Shown here: in pieces, positions 27,307-35,948 of the stretch | Layout: every line of letters begins with the position of its first letter | Position numbering within the stretch: the stretch's first letter is position 1 | Assembly: GCF_009712225.1 (NCBI RefSeq) | Contig: NZ_WASP01000004.1 | Span: forward strand, 24,822 to 88,821 | Reading direction: 5' to 3' | DNA length: 64,000 nucleotides | DNA from: Desulfovibrio sp. | Lineage (GTDB): Bacteria > Desulfobacterota > Desulfovibrionia > Desulfovibrionales > Desulfovibrionaceae | Made by a program: the position numbers and the translations under genes | The notes under the pieces: generated by a model | What the model saw: the letters and a program-made list of their open reading frames with translations, nothing else | Database searches by the model: none | Told to the model about the DNA's origin: nothing

Positions 27307-28551
27307 ATGGAAAAGCTGTCGTTAAAAGAATTAGCTGTTCCTGTTATTAAGGCTATTGATAGCTGTAATTATTTGCTCAAGTCTCACCACAGGCGAACCG
27401 CCGTTATTGCCTACCATATTGGCAAAAAAATGGGCCTGGAACGTGACCAGCTGTTTACGCTGGTCATATCTGCTGCTGTTCATGATGTTGGGGCATTGTC
27501 GGTGCAGGAACGCGATCTGCTGGTCAGGGAGGATGTGCAAAATCCCCGGCCGCATTGCGACATGGGCAGCAAAATGCTTTCTTCATTCGCCCCTTTTGCG
27601 GAAGTTGCGCGGGTGATCAAACATCACCACATTCGTTATGCGGCATCGCTTGATATGCCCGAGGGCGAGGTACTGCTGGAGAGCCATATTCTGCATCTGG
27701 CAGACCGCGTGGATATTGTCATCAATCCCGATATTTTTGTGCTCAAGCAAAAATCTGCCGTGGTGGATAGAATCAGGGCAAATGTGGGAACAGTCTTTCA
27801 TCCGCAGGTGTTTGAAGCCTTTATGGCTGCTGCGGTGCCCGATATTTTCTGGATAGAAATCAATAATCTTGAGCTCGACCAGCTCTTCAGAAGGGTTGAT
27901 TCCTCGCTGAATTTTAGCCTCACAATAGATAATATTCTTGAATTCGCCCTCACGATATCGCGCATCATAGACTTCAGAAGTCACTTTACCGCTTCGCATT
28001 CATATACGGTCGCAAACCTTGCCTGCGAACTAGGCAAGATATTTGGTTTTTCCCAGGAGCGATGTCTCAAGCTCAAAATCAGCGGCTATCTGCACGATAT
28101 TGGCAAGATTGGCATTGATCCCGGTTTGATAGAAAAAAATGGCCCCCTCACCGACGACGAATTTGATCTGGTGAAGCTGCACACCTATTACACCGGGCAG
28201 ATTTTGAGCAGTTTGAGTATCTCTGAATGGTTTAACGAAATTGTGGTGTGGGCCCAGAATCACCATGAAAAGACAGACGGTTCGGGTTACCCGTATTCCC
28301 TGCAAGAGGAAAATCTTGATACCGGCAGCAAGATACTCGCTTTTTCAGATATTATAGCGGCACTTATGGAAGACAGGCCGTACAGAAAATGCTTACCCAT
28401 CGATACGGCCTTTGAGATAATCAGAGAAAAACTGGCCACAAAAATATCACCCGAAATGTTTGAGGTGATCGCCCAGCACAGGCAGAAAATAAATGACATA
28501 GTGGAGCAGTCGCACAGGAATGTGCTTAGCACGTACTGTTCTGAATCGTAG
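27307..28551 (+). CDS. Tandem HD / HD-GYP protein, probable c-di-GMP phosphodiesterase
   Basis: Cytoplasmic protein of 414 aa with two HD modules. The first (about 25-190) keeps an HD pair (AAVHDVGAL) and an HHH stretch (IKHHHIRY) but no GYP, so it looks regulatory. The second (about 230-400) is a full HD-GYP: HDIGKIGID, QNHHEKTDGSGYPY and the FSDIIAALMEDRPYR helix, which in this family ligates a metal centre hydrolysing c-di-GMP to pGpG or GMP. No receiver or membrane helix is present. It converges on an EAL-HDOD gene across a shared terminator, so two turnover-type modules meet here. Confidence 0.9.
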   Translation: MEKLSLKELAVPVIKAIDSCNYLLKSHHRRTAVIAYHIGKKMGLERDQLFTLVISAAVHDVGALSVQERDLLVREDVQNPRPHCDMGSKMLSSFAPFAEVARVIKHHHIRYAASLDMPEGEVLLESHILHLADRVDIVINPDIFVLKQKSAVVDRIRANVGTVFHPQVFEAFMAAAVPDIFWIEINNLELDQLFRRVDSSLNFSLTIDNILEFALTISRIIDFRSHFTASHSYTVANLACELGKIFGFSQERCLKLKISGYLHDIGKIGIDPGLIEKNGPLTDDEFDLVKLHTYYTGQILSSLSISEWFNEIVVWAQNHHEKTDGSGYPYSLQEENLDTGSKILAFSDIIAALMEDRPYRKCLPIDTAFEIIREKLATKISPEMFEVIAQHRQKINDIVEQSHRNVLSTYCSES

Positions 28552-28574
28552 GTGTCGAGCTCGGAAAAATCCGG

Positions 28575-28632
28575 TTTTCATAACAGAGGGCGCCGCGTGC
28601 AGTCAGACACGCGGCGCCCTCTGTTATGAAAA
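28575..28632. terminator. 25-bp perfect bidirectional terminator
   Basis: Arms 28575-28599 and 28608-28632 pair without mismatch around an eight-base loop. The GC-rich inner stem (GGGCGCCGCGTG) has A/T-rich flanks on both sides. It lies between the convergent HD-GYP and EAL-HDOD genes. Confidence 0.93.
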
Positions 28633-28644
28633 TTGTTGGGGACG

Positions 28645-29880
28645 TTACACTCCGGAAATCTGGTTCATCATGGTATCTGATATTCCTATGGCAAGTTCAA
28701 AAGATTCGGAAACGACGTTTTCTGGTATGTGTAGCACCTTGGCCAGTCTGTTTGCCCGGTCGAAATCAAGATGCTCCATGGCAACGGCAAGGGCGATGTA
28801 GTCGGAGTAGATACCCCGTTCGCCTCGCAACGAGGCCTTGATGTCGGCGCTCAGGGGCAGTTCCTTGAGAATTGTGGCCATGGGAACGCCCAGTATGGCC
28901 TCAAGCAGCGACAGCATGCCCACAAGAAACATACTTTCGTTCTTGGGGGCTGCAAATTTTGAGGCTACGCCCAGTGCATCCAGAAAATGAGCACGCTGCA
29001 GGGCCATGCGCAGCACTTCCGGGTTGGAATTGGTGCTGAGCATGTCGGAATACAGCATGAGGCGCAGCCAGTATTTTGTTTTCATCACGCCCAGCAGGGT
29101 AAGGGCCTGACGGATGGAAGTTATTTTTTCCCTGAATGAAAAGGCAGAGGAGTTGATGTACTGCAGCAGCCTGTAGCTGAGAGATACATCCGACTGCACC
29201 GCAGCAAGTATGGCGTCCGTATCGAGTACGTTTTTTTCGATTTCAGCGGCCAGCTTGAGTCGTATGGCTGAGGAACTTGTAAGCCCCTTGCCGCTTAATA
29301 TCTGGGGCTTGGCAAAGTAGTAGCCCTGGAAAAAAGAGATGCCCTGTTCCCGAAAAGCGGTAAAAGCTGCCTCCGAATCCACTTTTTCTGCCAAAAACTT
29401 GCATCGGGTGCCGGAAAACCGGTTTTTGATGTCGATGACTTCATCGGTGGTGCGACCAAGGCAATCAAGTTTGATAATGTCAATGTAGGGAAAGATATCC
29501 TTGTAGCCGGGGTCACCCACAAAATCGTCGAGGGCGATGATGTAGCCTTCTGCCTTGAGTTCCCTGAGGCGCTCCACAAGCTTCGGAGTGACGGGAATAT
29601 TCTCCAGAATTTCAATAACCGTATTCTGTGGGGGCAATGCCAGGGGGAAACGCTGAAAGATCAGTTCTTCCGTGAAATTTATGAATATTCTGACGTTTTC
29701 GGGTATGCCGGATGTGGCGCGCAAAAAACCGCCAGAGGCTACCAGAACCGTGGCTGCGTCAGGGTCGTCAATTACGGCTGCGTTTTCAGAAAGCCCTGTG
29801 CGGAAAAGCAGTTCAAAGGCCCAAAGCTTGCCGTAGTGGTCAAAAATGGGTTGTCGTGCGACAAAGAAATTGTTGAGCAT
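28645..29880 (-). CDS. EAL-HDOD (YuxH/CdgJ-type) signalling protein
   Basis: Cytoplasmic protein of 411 aa with an N-terminal EAL-like domain (about 1-205) and a C-terminal HDOD domain (about 210-400). The EAL motif is replaced by ELL (FELLFR), and IALDDFVGD, IIKLD and LAEKVDS are diverged forms of the metal-binding segments, so catalysis is doubtful. HDOD is clear (VSLSYRLLQYINSSAF, IRQALTLLG). Related proteins bind c-di-GMP or act as scaffolds in motility control. AAGGA lies before ATG 29880; the 12 residues upstream in the ORF are rejected. Confidence 0.88.
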   Translation of the reverse strand: MLNNFFVARQPIFDHYGKLWAFELLFRTGLSENAAVIDDPDAATVLVASGGFLRATSGIPENVRIFINFTEELIFQRFPLALPPQNTVIEILENIPVTPKLVERLRELKAEGYIIALDDFVGDPGYKDIFPYIDIIKLDCLGRTTDEVIDIKNRFSGTRCKFLAEKVDSEAAFTAFREQGISFFQGYYFAKPQILSGKGLTSSSAIRLKLAAEIEKNVLDTDAILAAVQSDVSLSYRLLQYINSSAFSFREKITSIRQALTLLGVMKTKYWLRLMLYSDMLSTNSNPEVLRMALQRAHFLDALGVASKFAAPKNESMFLVGMLSLLEAILGVPMATILKELPLSADIKASLRGERGIYSDYIALAVAMEHLDFDRANRLAKVLHIPENVVSESFELAIGISDTMMNQISGV

Positions 29881-30097
29881 ATATATCCTTGAAGCCTGAT
29901 AAGTCTGTGGAAACATGGAAGCAATATGCTGATTAGTCTATATGCTATCAGTGCCCATACTCAATAGCAAGGGAATATGATTTTCAGTTGTGATGTTCGG
30001 CTACTATATACAGGGTTGGAACGGCATGGCCAATGTTGGCCGGGTATGGAATTTCTATCTGTTCAATTGGCTGTAGTGCGCAATATCTGGTAAGCAA

Positions 30098-30496
30098 ATG
30101 CACCTGTCTGGCAGTACACAAAATATGCAAGCCCAGTTGGAGAATGACGTGAAGGTTATTGTAAAATCGCTGCCCGTGTGGCTGATGATCATTCCGCTGG
30201 CGGTGCTCAATGGCGTGGTGAGAGACTGCGCCATGCAGCCCCTGTTGGGCAGATATGCTTTGCCCGCGAGCGGCATAACCCTATGCGCTCTGGTTCTGGG
30301 GCTGACATGGTTTTTTATTTCACGGATTGGGGTGGCTGAGCCCAGGCAATATGCACTGGTGGGGCTGGCTCTTGGCAGATAGCTGGCAGACATAGTGTCT
30401 GCCTACGACATGACATCGGGCAACCTGTGGTTACTTGTTGTGGTATGGGTTGGGGTGGCGCCGTGGCTGGCCCCAAAACTGCGCGGAATGTTCTGA
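30098..30496 (+). pseudogene. Decayed small membrane protein gene
   Basis: The frame encodes LPLAVLNG-type membrane sequence (IIPLAVLNGVVRDCAMQPLLG), which matches a family of about 120-residue proteins with the conserved N-x-x-x-R helix. It stops at TAG (30380-30382) after GLALGR, but the same frame then continues as LADIVSAYDMTSGNLWLLVV and VGVAPWLAPKLRG to TGA at 30494-30496, which is the expected C-terminus of that family. The middle segment usual for the family (a helix ending before LL-DY) appears deleted. An internal deletion plus in-frame stop is the simplest reading. ATG 30125 is an alternative start. Confidence 0.65.
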
Positions 30497-30551
30497 TGAC
30501 TGCCCCGGCCTGCCAGACCTGCGGTGTCCTTCCTGCCTGATCTGCAATCTA

Positions 30552-32216
30552 TCAGACCGTCTGTTCCCCATCCGTATCTGAAAGAAAAGTGTATTCAACC
30601 CGGTTACGCCCATTGTCCTTGGCGTTGTAAAGCTGGGCGTCCGCTGCCCGTACCATCTTTGCAATGGTATTTGTGGGAAAACACTGACCGGAAACCACGC
30701 CGAGACTCACCGTAACGCACGTTGCCACGCATGATTTCGCATGGGGAATATTCAGGGCCATGATGGCGAGTCTGATCTGCTCCGCCAAGACAGTTGCTGC
30801 CTCCAGACCGGCATCTGGCAGTATACAGGCAAATTCCTCACCGCCAAAACGGGCCGCGCATGCCGGAAACTGCACGTGCTGCGCAATGCAGTGGGCAACC
30901 TTTCGCAGGCATTCATCGCCCGCAATATGCCCATAGTTGTCGTTGTATCGTTTGAAGTAATCGATATCTATAAATATCAGGGCAAGATTGCCCGCCGTTT
31001 GCTCATGATGTTGGTATTCCCTGTCCAGAACTTCATCAAACTGCCGCCGGTTGGCTATGCCGGTGAGCGAATCGGTAATGCTCAGGGCTTCCAGCCGGTG
31101 TCGGGCTTCGGCCAGAGTGGCTTCTATGTGCTTGCGCTCTGAAATATCCTGAATAAAGCCGTGCCAGATGGTGCTGCCGTCGGGCAACCGTTCGGGGCTG
31201 GCCGTGCCCTCGCGCCACTGGATGCCCTTGCCGGGCATGTTTACCCTGAATTCTTCATTCCAGACCTCTTGTACCTCAGCGGATTCAAGCATTGCCGACC
31301 AGATGCGCGGCAGATCATGCTGATTGATGACAGGCAGAAGGGTGTCGACATTTTCCTGCACCTCTGCCGGGCTGACACCAAACAGGTCGCGCAGCCCCTC
31401 GCTGGCGTAGGGCATGCAGGTTGTGCCATCGGTACGCAGATGAAACTGATATATGACCCCAGGAACCTGAGACGAGAGCTTGTTCAGCAGTTTGTGGCTG
31501 GACTGCAGCTGCCGGGTTCTGTCAATGACCTGCTGCTCTACGCTTGCATATGCTGCGCGGCTGCGTTTTTCTGCCAGGCTGAGCTGGCCTATCTGGTGCG
31601 CCAACCCGGAAAGCAGGTTGAGAATGGCGGGAATTTTTTCCTCTGCAACAATGGGTACTTCTGAAAGCGCCGTGAAGTAGGCCTTTTTGTCAAAGCCGAA
31701 TTCTTTCTGCTGTCTGGTAAAAAAATCCATGTCGGGCTGTTCGAAAAAAAACTGCCCAACAAATATGTTAGCAACGTGCTGCCCTTCAATAATAATGGGA
31801 ACGGCACAGTCTGTGAGGCCGTTATGGCAGCGGTATGTGGCGTATGGCTTGTCGCCCAGTATCTTGCGGGCGAACACAGCGTCGCACTCAAGGCAGCGGG
31901 CAAGAGTCTGCCTGTTGGTCCGGTGAAATTCAGAGCAGATGCGTTGCCATTTTGATGATGCCAGCACCCGCGCGTTAAAATCGATGATTGATACTGGCAG
32001 GCCGACCACTTCAAGAAAGTTGTGAAAGATGCGGGTCAGTGGGCTGAAATCGATCAGCTCCAGCAGTTCGTGGGCCGAGCATTGTTTGTCCAGCTCGCGT
32101 TTCCACTCGGCATCCTGCGGATCACGCATGTGCGCGGTGGAAGGAAATCGCTTAAACAGGGCCTGTGCCACAGTGGGTGTACTTTTTTTGTGATCGTCCT
32201 GCATAAAAACAACCAT
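30552..32216 (-). CDS. PocR-PAS-GGDEF diguanylate cyclase
   Basis: Soluble protein of about 554 aa. A PocR ligand domain (about 35-205) includes LTRIFHNFLEVVGLPVSIID and a Cys-rich stretch (CLECDAVF and YRCHNGLTDCAVPI). A short coiled coil is followed by PAS (GVIYQFHLRTDGTTCMPYAS) and GGDEF from about 390. The catalytic motif is ARFGGEEF; no RxxD lies five residues upstream, so the classical inhibitory site is absent. PocR domains bind small hydroxylated carbon compounds in known regulators. The start is uncertain: ATGs at 32255, 32216, 32204 and 32129 all lack good ribosome sites. The AT-rich upstream part of the ORF is not coding-like. Confidence 0.85.
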   Translation of the reverse strand: MVVFMQDDHKKSTPTVAQALFKRFPSTAHMRDPQDAEWKRELDKQCSAHELLELIDFSPLTRIFHNFLEVVGLPVSIIDFNARVLASSKWQRICSEFHRTNRQTLARCLECDAVFARKILGDKPYATYRCHNGLTDCAVPIIIEGQHVANIFVGQFFFEQPDMDFFTRQQKEFGFDKKAYFTALSEVPIVAEEKIPAILNLLSGLAHQIGQLSLAEKRSRAAYASVEQQVIDRTRQLQSSHKLLNKLSSQVPGVIYQFHLRTDGTTCMPYASEGLRDLFGVSPAEVQENVDTLLPVINQHDLPRIWSAMLESAEVQEVWNEEFRVNMPGKGIQWREGTASPERLPDGSTIWHGFIQDISERKHIEATLAEARHRLEALSITDSLTGIANRRQFDEVLDREYQHHEQTAGNLALIFIDIDYFKRYNDNYGHIAGDECLRKVAHCIAQHVQFPACAARFGGEEFACILPDAGLEAATVLAEQIRLAIMALNIPHAKSCVATCVTVSLGVVSGQCFPTNTIAKMVRAADAQLYNAKDNGRNRVEYTFLSDTDGEQTV

Positions 32217-32895
32217 TGGATGTTTGGGGGGGCGTTTTATATGTAAAAACGGCATGTTCCAGGATGTTTGCTGCTGCAATAAATTATAGGAGATTTTTGT
32301 CAGAACCTGTTGGGTTATGGAAAAAGAGTCATCGCGTATTTTTTTGATGCGCTTGTGACCATATAGCCATGTTAAATTGATGAGGAGGACAAACTTGTTT
32401 GTCCACAAAGGTATTGTTAATGCGTGATATCCGATATTGTGTTTTGCAACAGAACCGGCATGTTGTCTTTTTAATGGTAAAATTTTTAATACATAACCAG
32501 ATATGTAGTCGATATCTGGCATGCATACCAGTCTGGCATACCTAGAATACCTGCTTTTCAAGCGCAAAACCAAGGCAAAATGTTTATCGGTATGTCTTTG
32601 GCATTGCTCTAGGCCATTTCCCACTTTTTTAGTGTAAAATTGGCATAGGCAGAGGAAGGCGTCCGATTGGCGGATGATATCGTGCGCAGAGTGTATGGCG
32701 GGAAGTGTTTTCTGTGGGGGTATGCTAAACGGCTGGTCCCGCACCCTTCGGGCGCAACAATAGCAAGCCGCTCAGGAAGAGGCCGGTATTGTCGCGCCCG
32801 GGCCGCTTTATGCGGTGCGGGGTCAGCGGGGAGTTTTTACTGATCTTGCCAGCGGCAACCCCGCGGGGTGGGTGACGCGCGCCCTGCCATGAGGG
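32217..32895. other. Long intergenic region between PocR-GGDEF and second chemoreceptor
   Basis: About 680 bases without a supported gene. The half nearest the GGDEF gene is AT-rich and probably carries its promoter. The half nearest the chemoreceptor stop is GC-richer, with short stems (TTGCC/GGCAA near 32850, CCCCGCGGGG near 32864) that could end the chemoreceptor transcript. An open frame crosses it in continuation of the GGDEF gene, but its residues look non-coding. Confidence 0.5.
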
Positions 32896-34665
32896 TCAGG
32901 TAGCGCTTTTCATTTCGACAATGAGGCCCTGGAGCACCTGCGATTGTTGGGCTAGGTCGGCCACTGCCCGTGAGGCATGCTCCATGGCCTGTGCTGTTTC
33001 TTCCGAGATGCTGGCAACCTGCTCCACAGAGCGGTTGATTTCCTCGCTTGCGGCTGACTGCTGCTCACTGGCGGTGGCGATGGATTGAACCTGATCATTT
33101 ACAAGGTTCACAAGCTCAAGAATTTTGCTCAGAGATTCACCAGAAGTGACTGAGATGTTGGCGGCCTCCTCAATGGCGCTGCCAGCGTTGTCCACATTCT
33201 GGATGTTTTTTTTCGTGCCTTCCTGAATACCCTGAACGGCCTGGCCTACTTCCTGCGTTGCCGTCATGGTTTTTTCTGCCAGTTTGCGTACCTCATCGGC
33301 CACCACGGCAAAGCCGCGACCAGCATCGCCAGCACGCGCTGCTTCGATGGCGGCGTTAAGGGCCAGCAGGTTGGTCTGGTCGGCAATGTCTGCAATAACG
33401 CTCATGATTTGGCCGATGCCCTCGGCCTGCTGGCCCAGAGCGTCCATGTCTTCCTTGATGGCAAGAGACTGGGTGTGCACTGATTTGATGCTCGCAACCG
33501 CATTGTTCACAATGCGTGAGCCTTCGAGAGCCTGATTCTTGGTCTGGGTAGAAATATCGGCAGCCATCTGGGCGTTCTTGGCCACTTCAAGCACGGTGGC
33601 GTTCATTTCTTCCATGGCGGTGGCGGTTTCGCGTACGCGGTTGGACTGTTCGTCCGCCCCGCGGCTCGACTGCTCGACCTGGGCAGACAGTTCCTCAGAA
33701 GCAGACGACACAACCTTTACAACTCCTTCCAGTTGGCGCGCGGCCTGCAACATGCCCTCTGCCTTGGCGCGTTCTGCCTGTCTGCGGGCTTCTTCGGCCT
33801 GCGCCATTGCAATCTTGGCTTTTTCAGATTCCTGCGCGGCTTCCTCTGTTTTCTGGTTTGCTTCGAGAATTTTGCTCTTGAGGGTCGTGACCATCTGCTT
33901 CATGGCGCCAAAAACGCCAATGTCCGGCAGGGCAGGGTTAAACTGCGCTTCCAGATTGCCTCCGGCGATGCTCAGGGCCAGCTCAGAGAGCGATGCGGGC
34001 TCGTCGCCCAGCTGGCGGCGCATGTTGCGGGCCATCCAGTACCCCAGGCCAATGCCCAGAAACACAGAAAGCATAATGCCAGCAATGGTGATGATTCTGG
34101 CTGTTTCGAATGCCTGATAGCTATTGGCAGCCATGCCCTTGGCAAAGCTGGCCTTAAGATCAGCGACATCCTGCACCGCCTGGGTAAAGTTGCGCACGAG
34201 CTCACGTGCTTTGCCGTCAGAGAGCTGTTGCCCTTGACGGTTCATTTCCGGATCTGTGGTGCTGCTGAGTTTAATGACCTGGTTGTGCACAGCGCGCCAC
34301 TCATTGATGCTTTTGACAAGTCTTGCAAGCATTTCCTGTCCGGTTTTAGTTATGTAGAAGTCAGGCAGACTGTTAATTTGTTTATCCAGTATGCTGTAGC
34401 GCGCTTTGAGTGCCTCCAGATACTTTTGGTTATCTTCGTCTGAGGTGCTGATAATCAGGTTTTTTTCATCACGAACGATTTGAAGAACAGTAATGTTCAC
34501 CAAGCGCGTAAGATCTAATCCTTTAAGGTGTATTTCGTATAGCTCCTGCAAGTCTGCTGCAAGAACCTGCATCTTCATCAACGAATATGAACCAATGCAA
34601 ATGGTAAGAAATGATAGCATGAGCGCCAGTCCAAACAACTTTTGCATTGTCGTAATCTTAGCCAT
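32896..34665 (-). CDS. Methyl-accepting chemotaxis protein with small helical sensor (4HB type)
   Basis: Chemoreceptor of 589 aa. Helix 1 is at about 9-30, a periplasmic four-helix-bundle-like sensor of about 155 residues follows, helix 2 is at about 190-210, then HAMP, an acidic/basic coiled coil ([20 protein letters not shown]) and the signalling hairpin with [24 protein letters not shown] 34665 is chosen because GGGGGT lies eight bases upstream; the GTG six bases earlier is less well placed. Its last 300 or so codons are nearly identical, even at DNA level, to the divergent receptor at 35949. The ligand is unknown. Confidence 0.95.
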   Translation of the reverse strand: MAKITTMQKLFGLALMLSFLTICIGSYSLMKMQVLAADLQELYEIHLKGLDLTRLVNITVLQIVRDEKNLIISTSDEDNQKYLEALKARYSILDKQINSLPDFYITKTGQEMLARLVKSINEWRAVHNQVIKLSSTTDPEMNRQGQQLSDGKARELVRNFTQAVQDVADLKASFAKGMAANSYQAFETARIITIAGIMLSVFLGIGLGYWMARNMRRQLGDEPASLSELALSIAGGNLEAQFNPALPDIGVFGAMKQMVTTLKSKILEANQKTEEAAQESEKAKIAMAQAEEARRQAERAKAEGMLQAARQLEGVVKVVSSASEELSAQVEQSSRGADEQSNRVRETATAMEEMNATVLEVAKNAQMAADISTQTKNQALEGSRIVNNAVASIKSVHTQSLAIKEDMDALGQQAEGIGQIMSVIADIADQTNLLALNAAIEAARAGDAGRGFAVVADEVRKLAEKTMTATQEVGQAVQGIQEGTKKNIQNVDNAGSAIEEAANISVTSGESLSKILELVNLVNDQVQSIATASEQQSAASEEINRSVEQVASISEETAQAMEHASRAVADLAQQSQVLQGLIVEMKSAT

Positions 34666-35948
34666 ACTCACTACCCCCGTTTGTATGGATAAAAATGGTT
34701 GTGCTAGTTATTTTCGTTGTAACATTATTACTCCTCTATGTAGTTTCGTATTCGATGATAAAATTGTTTAGTGCTGTGCTCAATAAAAAAAAGAAAGTAT
34801 TGGTGAATTTCATTTAAAAATTTCAGTAAATAATTAATTTTAAATAAATAGTATTTTTGTGGCGTTTTTTTTCAGATGTGATGTCACGTTGCGTTGTTTA
34901 AACAGTATTTATTTGTGTTATTTGTATCGTGCTTTTTTTCATTATCTTGCTTGAGTTTTGTGATGTGATCGCAGTTATAGTGTAAATATAATTATTTAGC
35001 GCCTTATAAAGGCAGATGATGGTGTGCTGTCAGAGCTCAGCGGCTGAAAATATGCTCCGCTTGGCAGAGCTTGGGCTGCATTGAAAATGCAAGAAAATAT
35101 CCTTGGTAAAACATCAAGGCCAGTCTGTGTCCCCATGCGAGGCAAAGATTCGCCTGCCAGCGGGGAGTGCGGGAGTGGGCGTTTTTGTCGTGGCCAAGGG
35201 AGGCCCTACTGGCTTTGTCCCTTCTTGAGCTGCATTGAGCGGATTTTATGGGCCCAGGGGGGAGCGCTGCAATCGCTGGGATTGGCTGGGGTGGTGGTGC
35301 TGCTGAGCGTGCCGTGATTATGGCAGCACTCCCTTTTGCGTTTATGCTGCGGAGATAATGTCTATTGATGAAGTGGAAAGTGGCACATATATGCCGTCTA
35401 TGTGAGGAGAATCTGCAGATATTGGATGGCAAAAAATGGTCTGGGATTGAAGTGTGGCAGAACTATTGGTTGTGCTTAAATAATACTCCTCTGTCTTGAT
35501 CCTGAAGAACGTTGTCTGAATGTTTGTTGTGCGTTGTTATATCAGGATTCACCGTTATGTTTCTATGATGGATTGGCTATTTCATGTCTAACGGAGCATG
35601 TTTGATGTAATTTGGAAATGAAAGTTCTAGTGTAGGCTCTCATAGTCGATACAAATTTGTAAATTTGAGAGGGGTATGTCTAAAGTTTACCATAAAAATG
35701 CCGAAATTTAATATGTAACTTGATGCATTACTTGTACCAGCCTTTCATTGGGGTTTATTCATAACTAACTATGATTGCTAAATTTATGCGCAGATTGCGT
35801 GGTGGGGCTTACATTTTTTTGTACAGATAACAAGTTTTTGGATATGCGTGATGCGTTTGAGGGGCGGGTTTTTAGTGTCCGAAATCGTTCGTTAGCTATC
35901 TACTAATGGCGAAGTTGCTGTGTTGTAAGAACTTGTAGGGAGGGCTGC
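34666..35948. other. 1.28-kb AT-rich divergent intergenic region between two chemoreceptors
   Basis: No gene can be supported. Most of it is strongly AT-rich with runs of A and T. A GC-richer island at about 35,080-35,340 carries short ORFs on both strands (78 and 131 residues) with no family resemblance and implausible composition. It must contain both receptor promoters. The size is unusual for a genome otherwise tightly packed. It may be a remnant of lost genes or hold a small RNA not recognisable from sequence alone. Confidence 0.55.

Noticed and set aside
32217-32744. N-terminal extension of the PocR-PAS-GGDEF frame by about 176 residues
   Set aside because: The extension is AT-rich, has no domain, and contains sequence better explained as promoter region.
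35368-35384. Possible sigma-54 promoter TGGCAC...TGCC
   Set aside because: The -24 to -12 spacing is one base short and no gene follows in that direction within range.
35037-35432. ORFs of 131 aa (minus) and 78 aa (plus) in the AT-rich chemoreceptor intergenic region
   Set aside because: They overlap each other, lack ribosome sites and family features, and have Ser/Arg/Pro-rich shadow-like composition.
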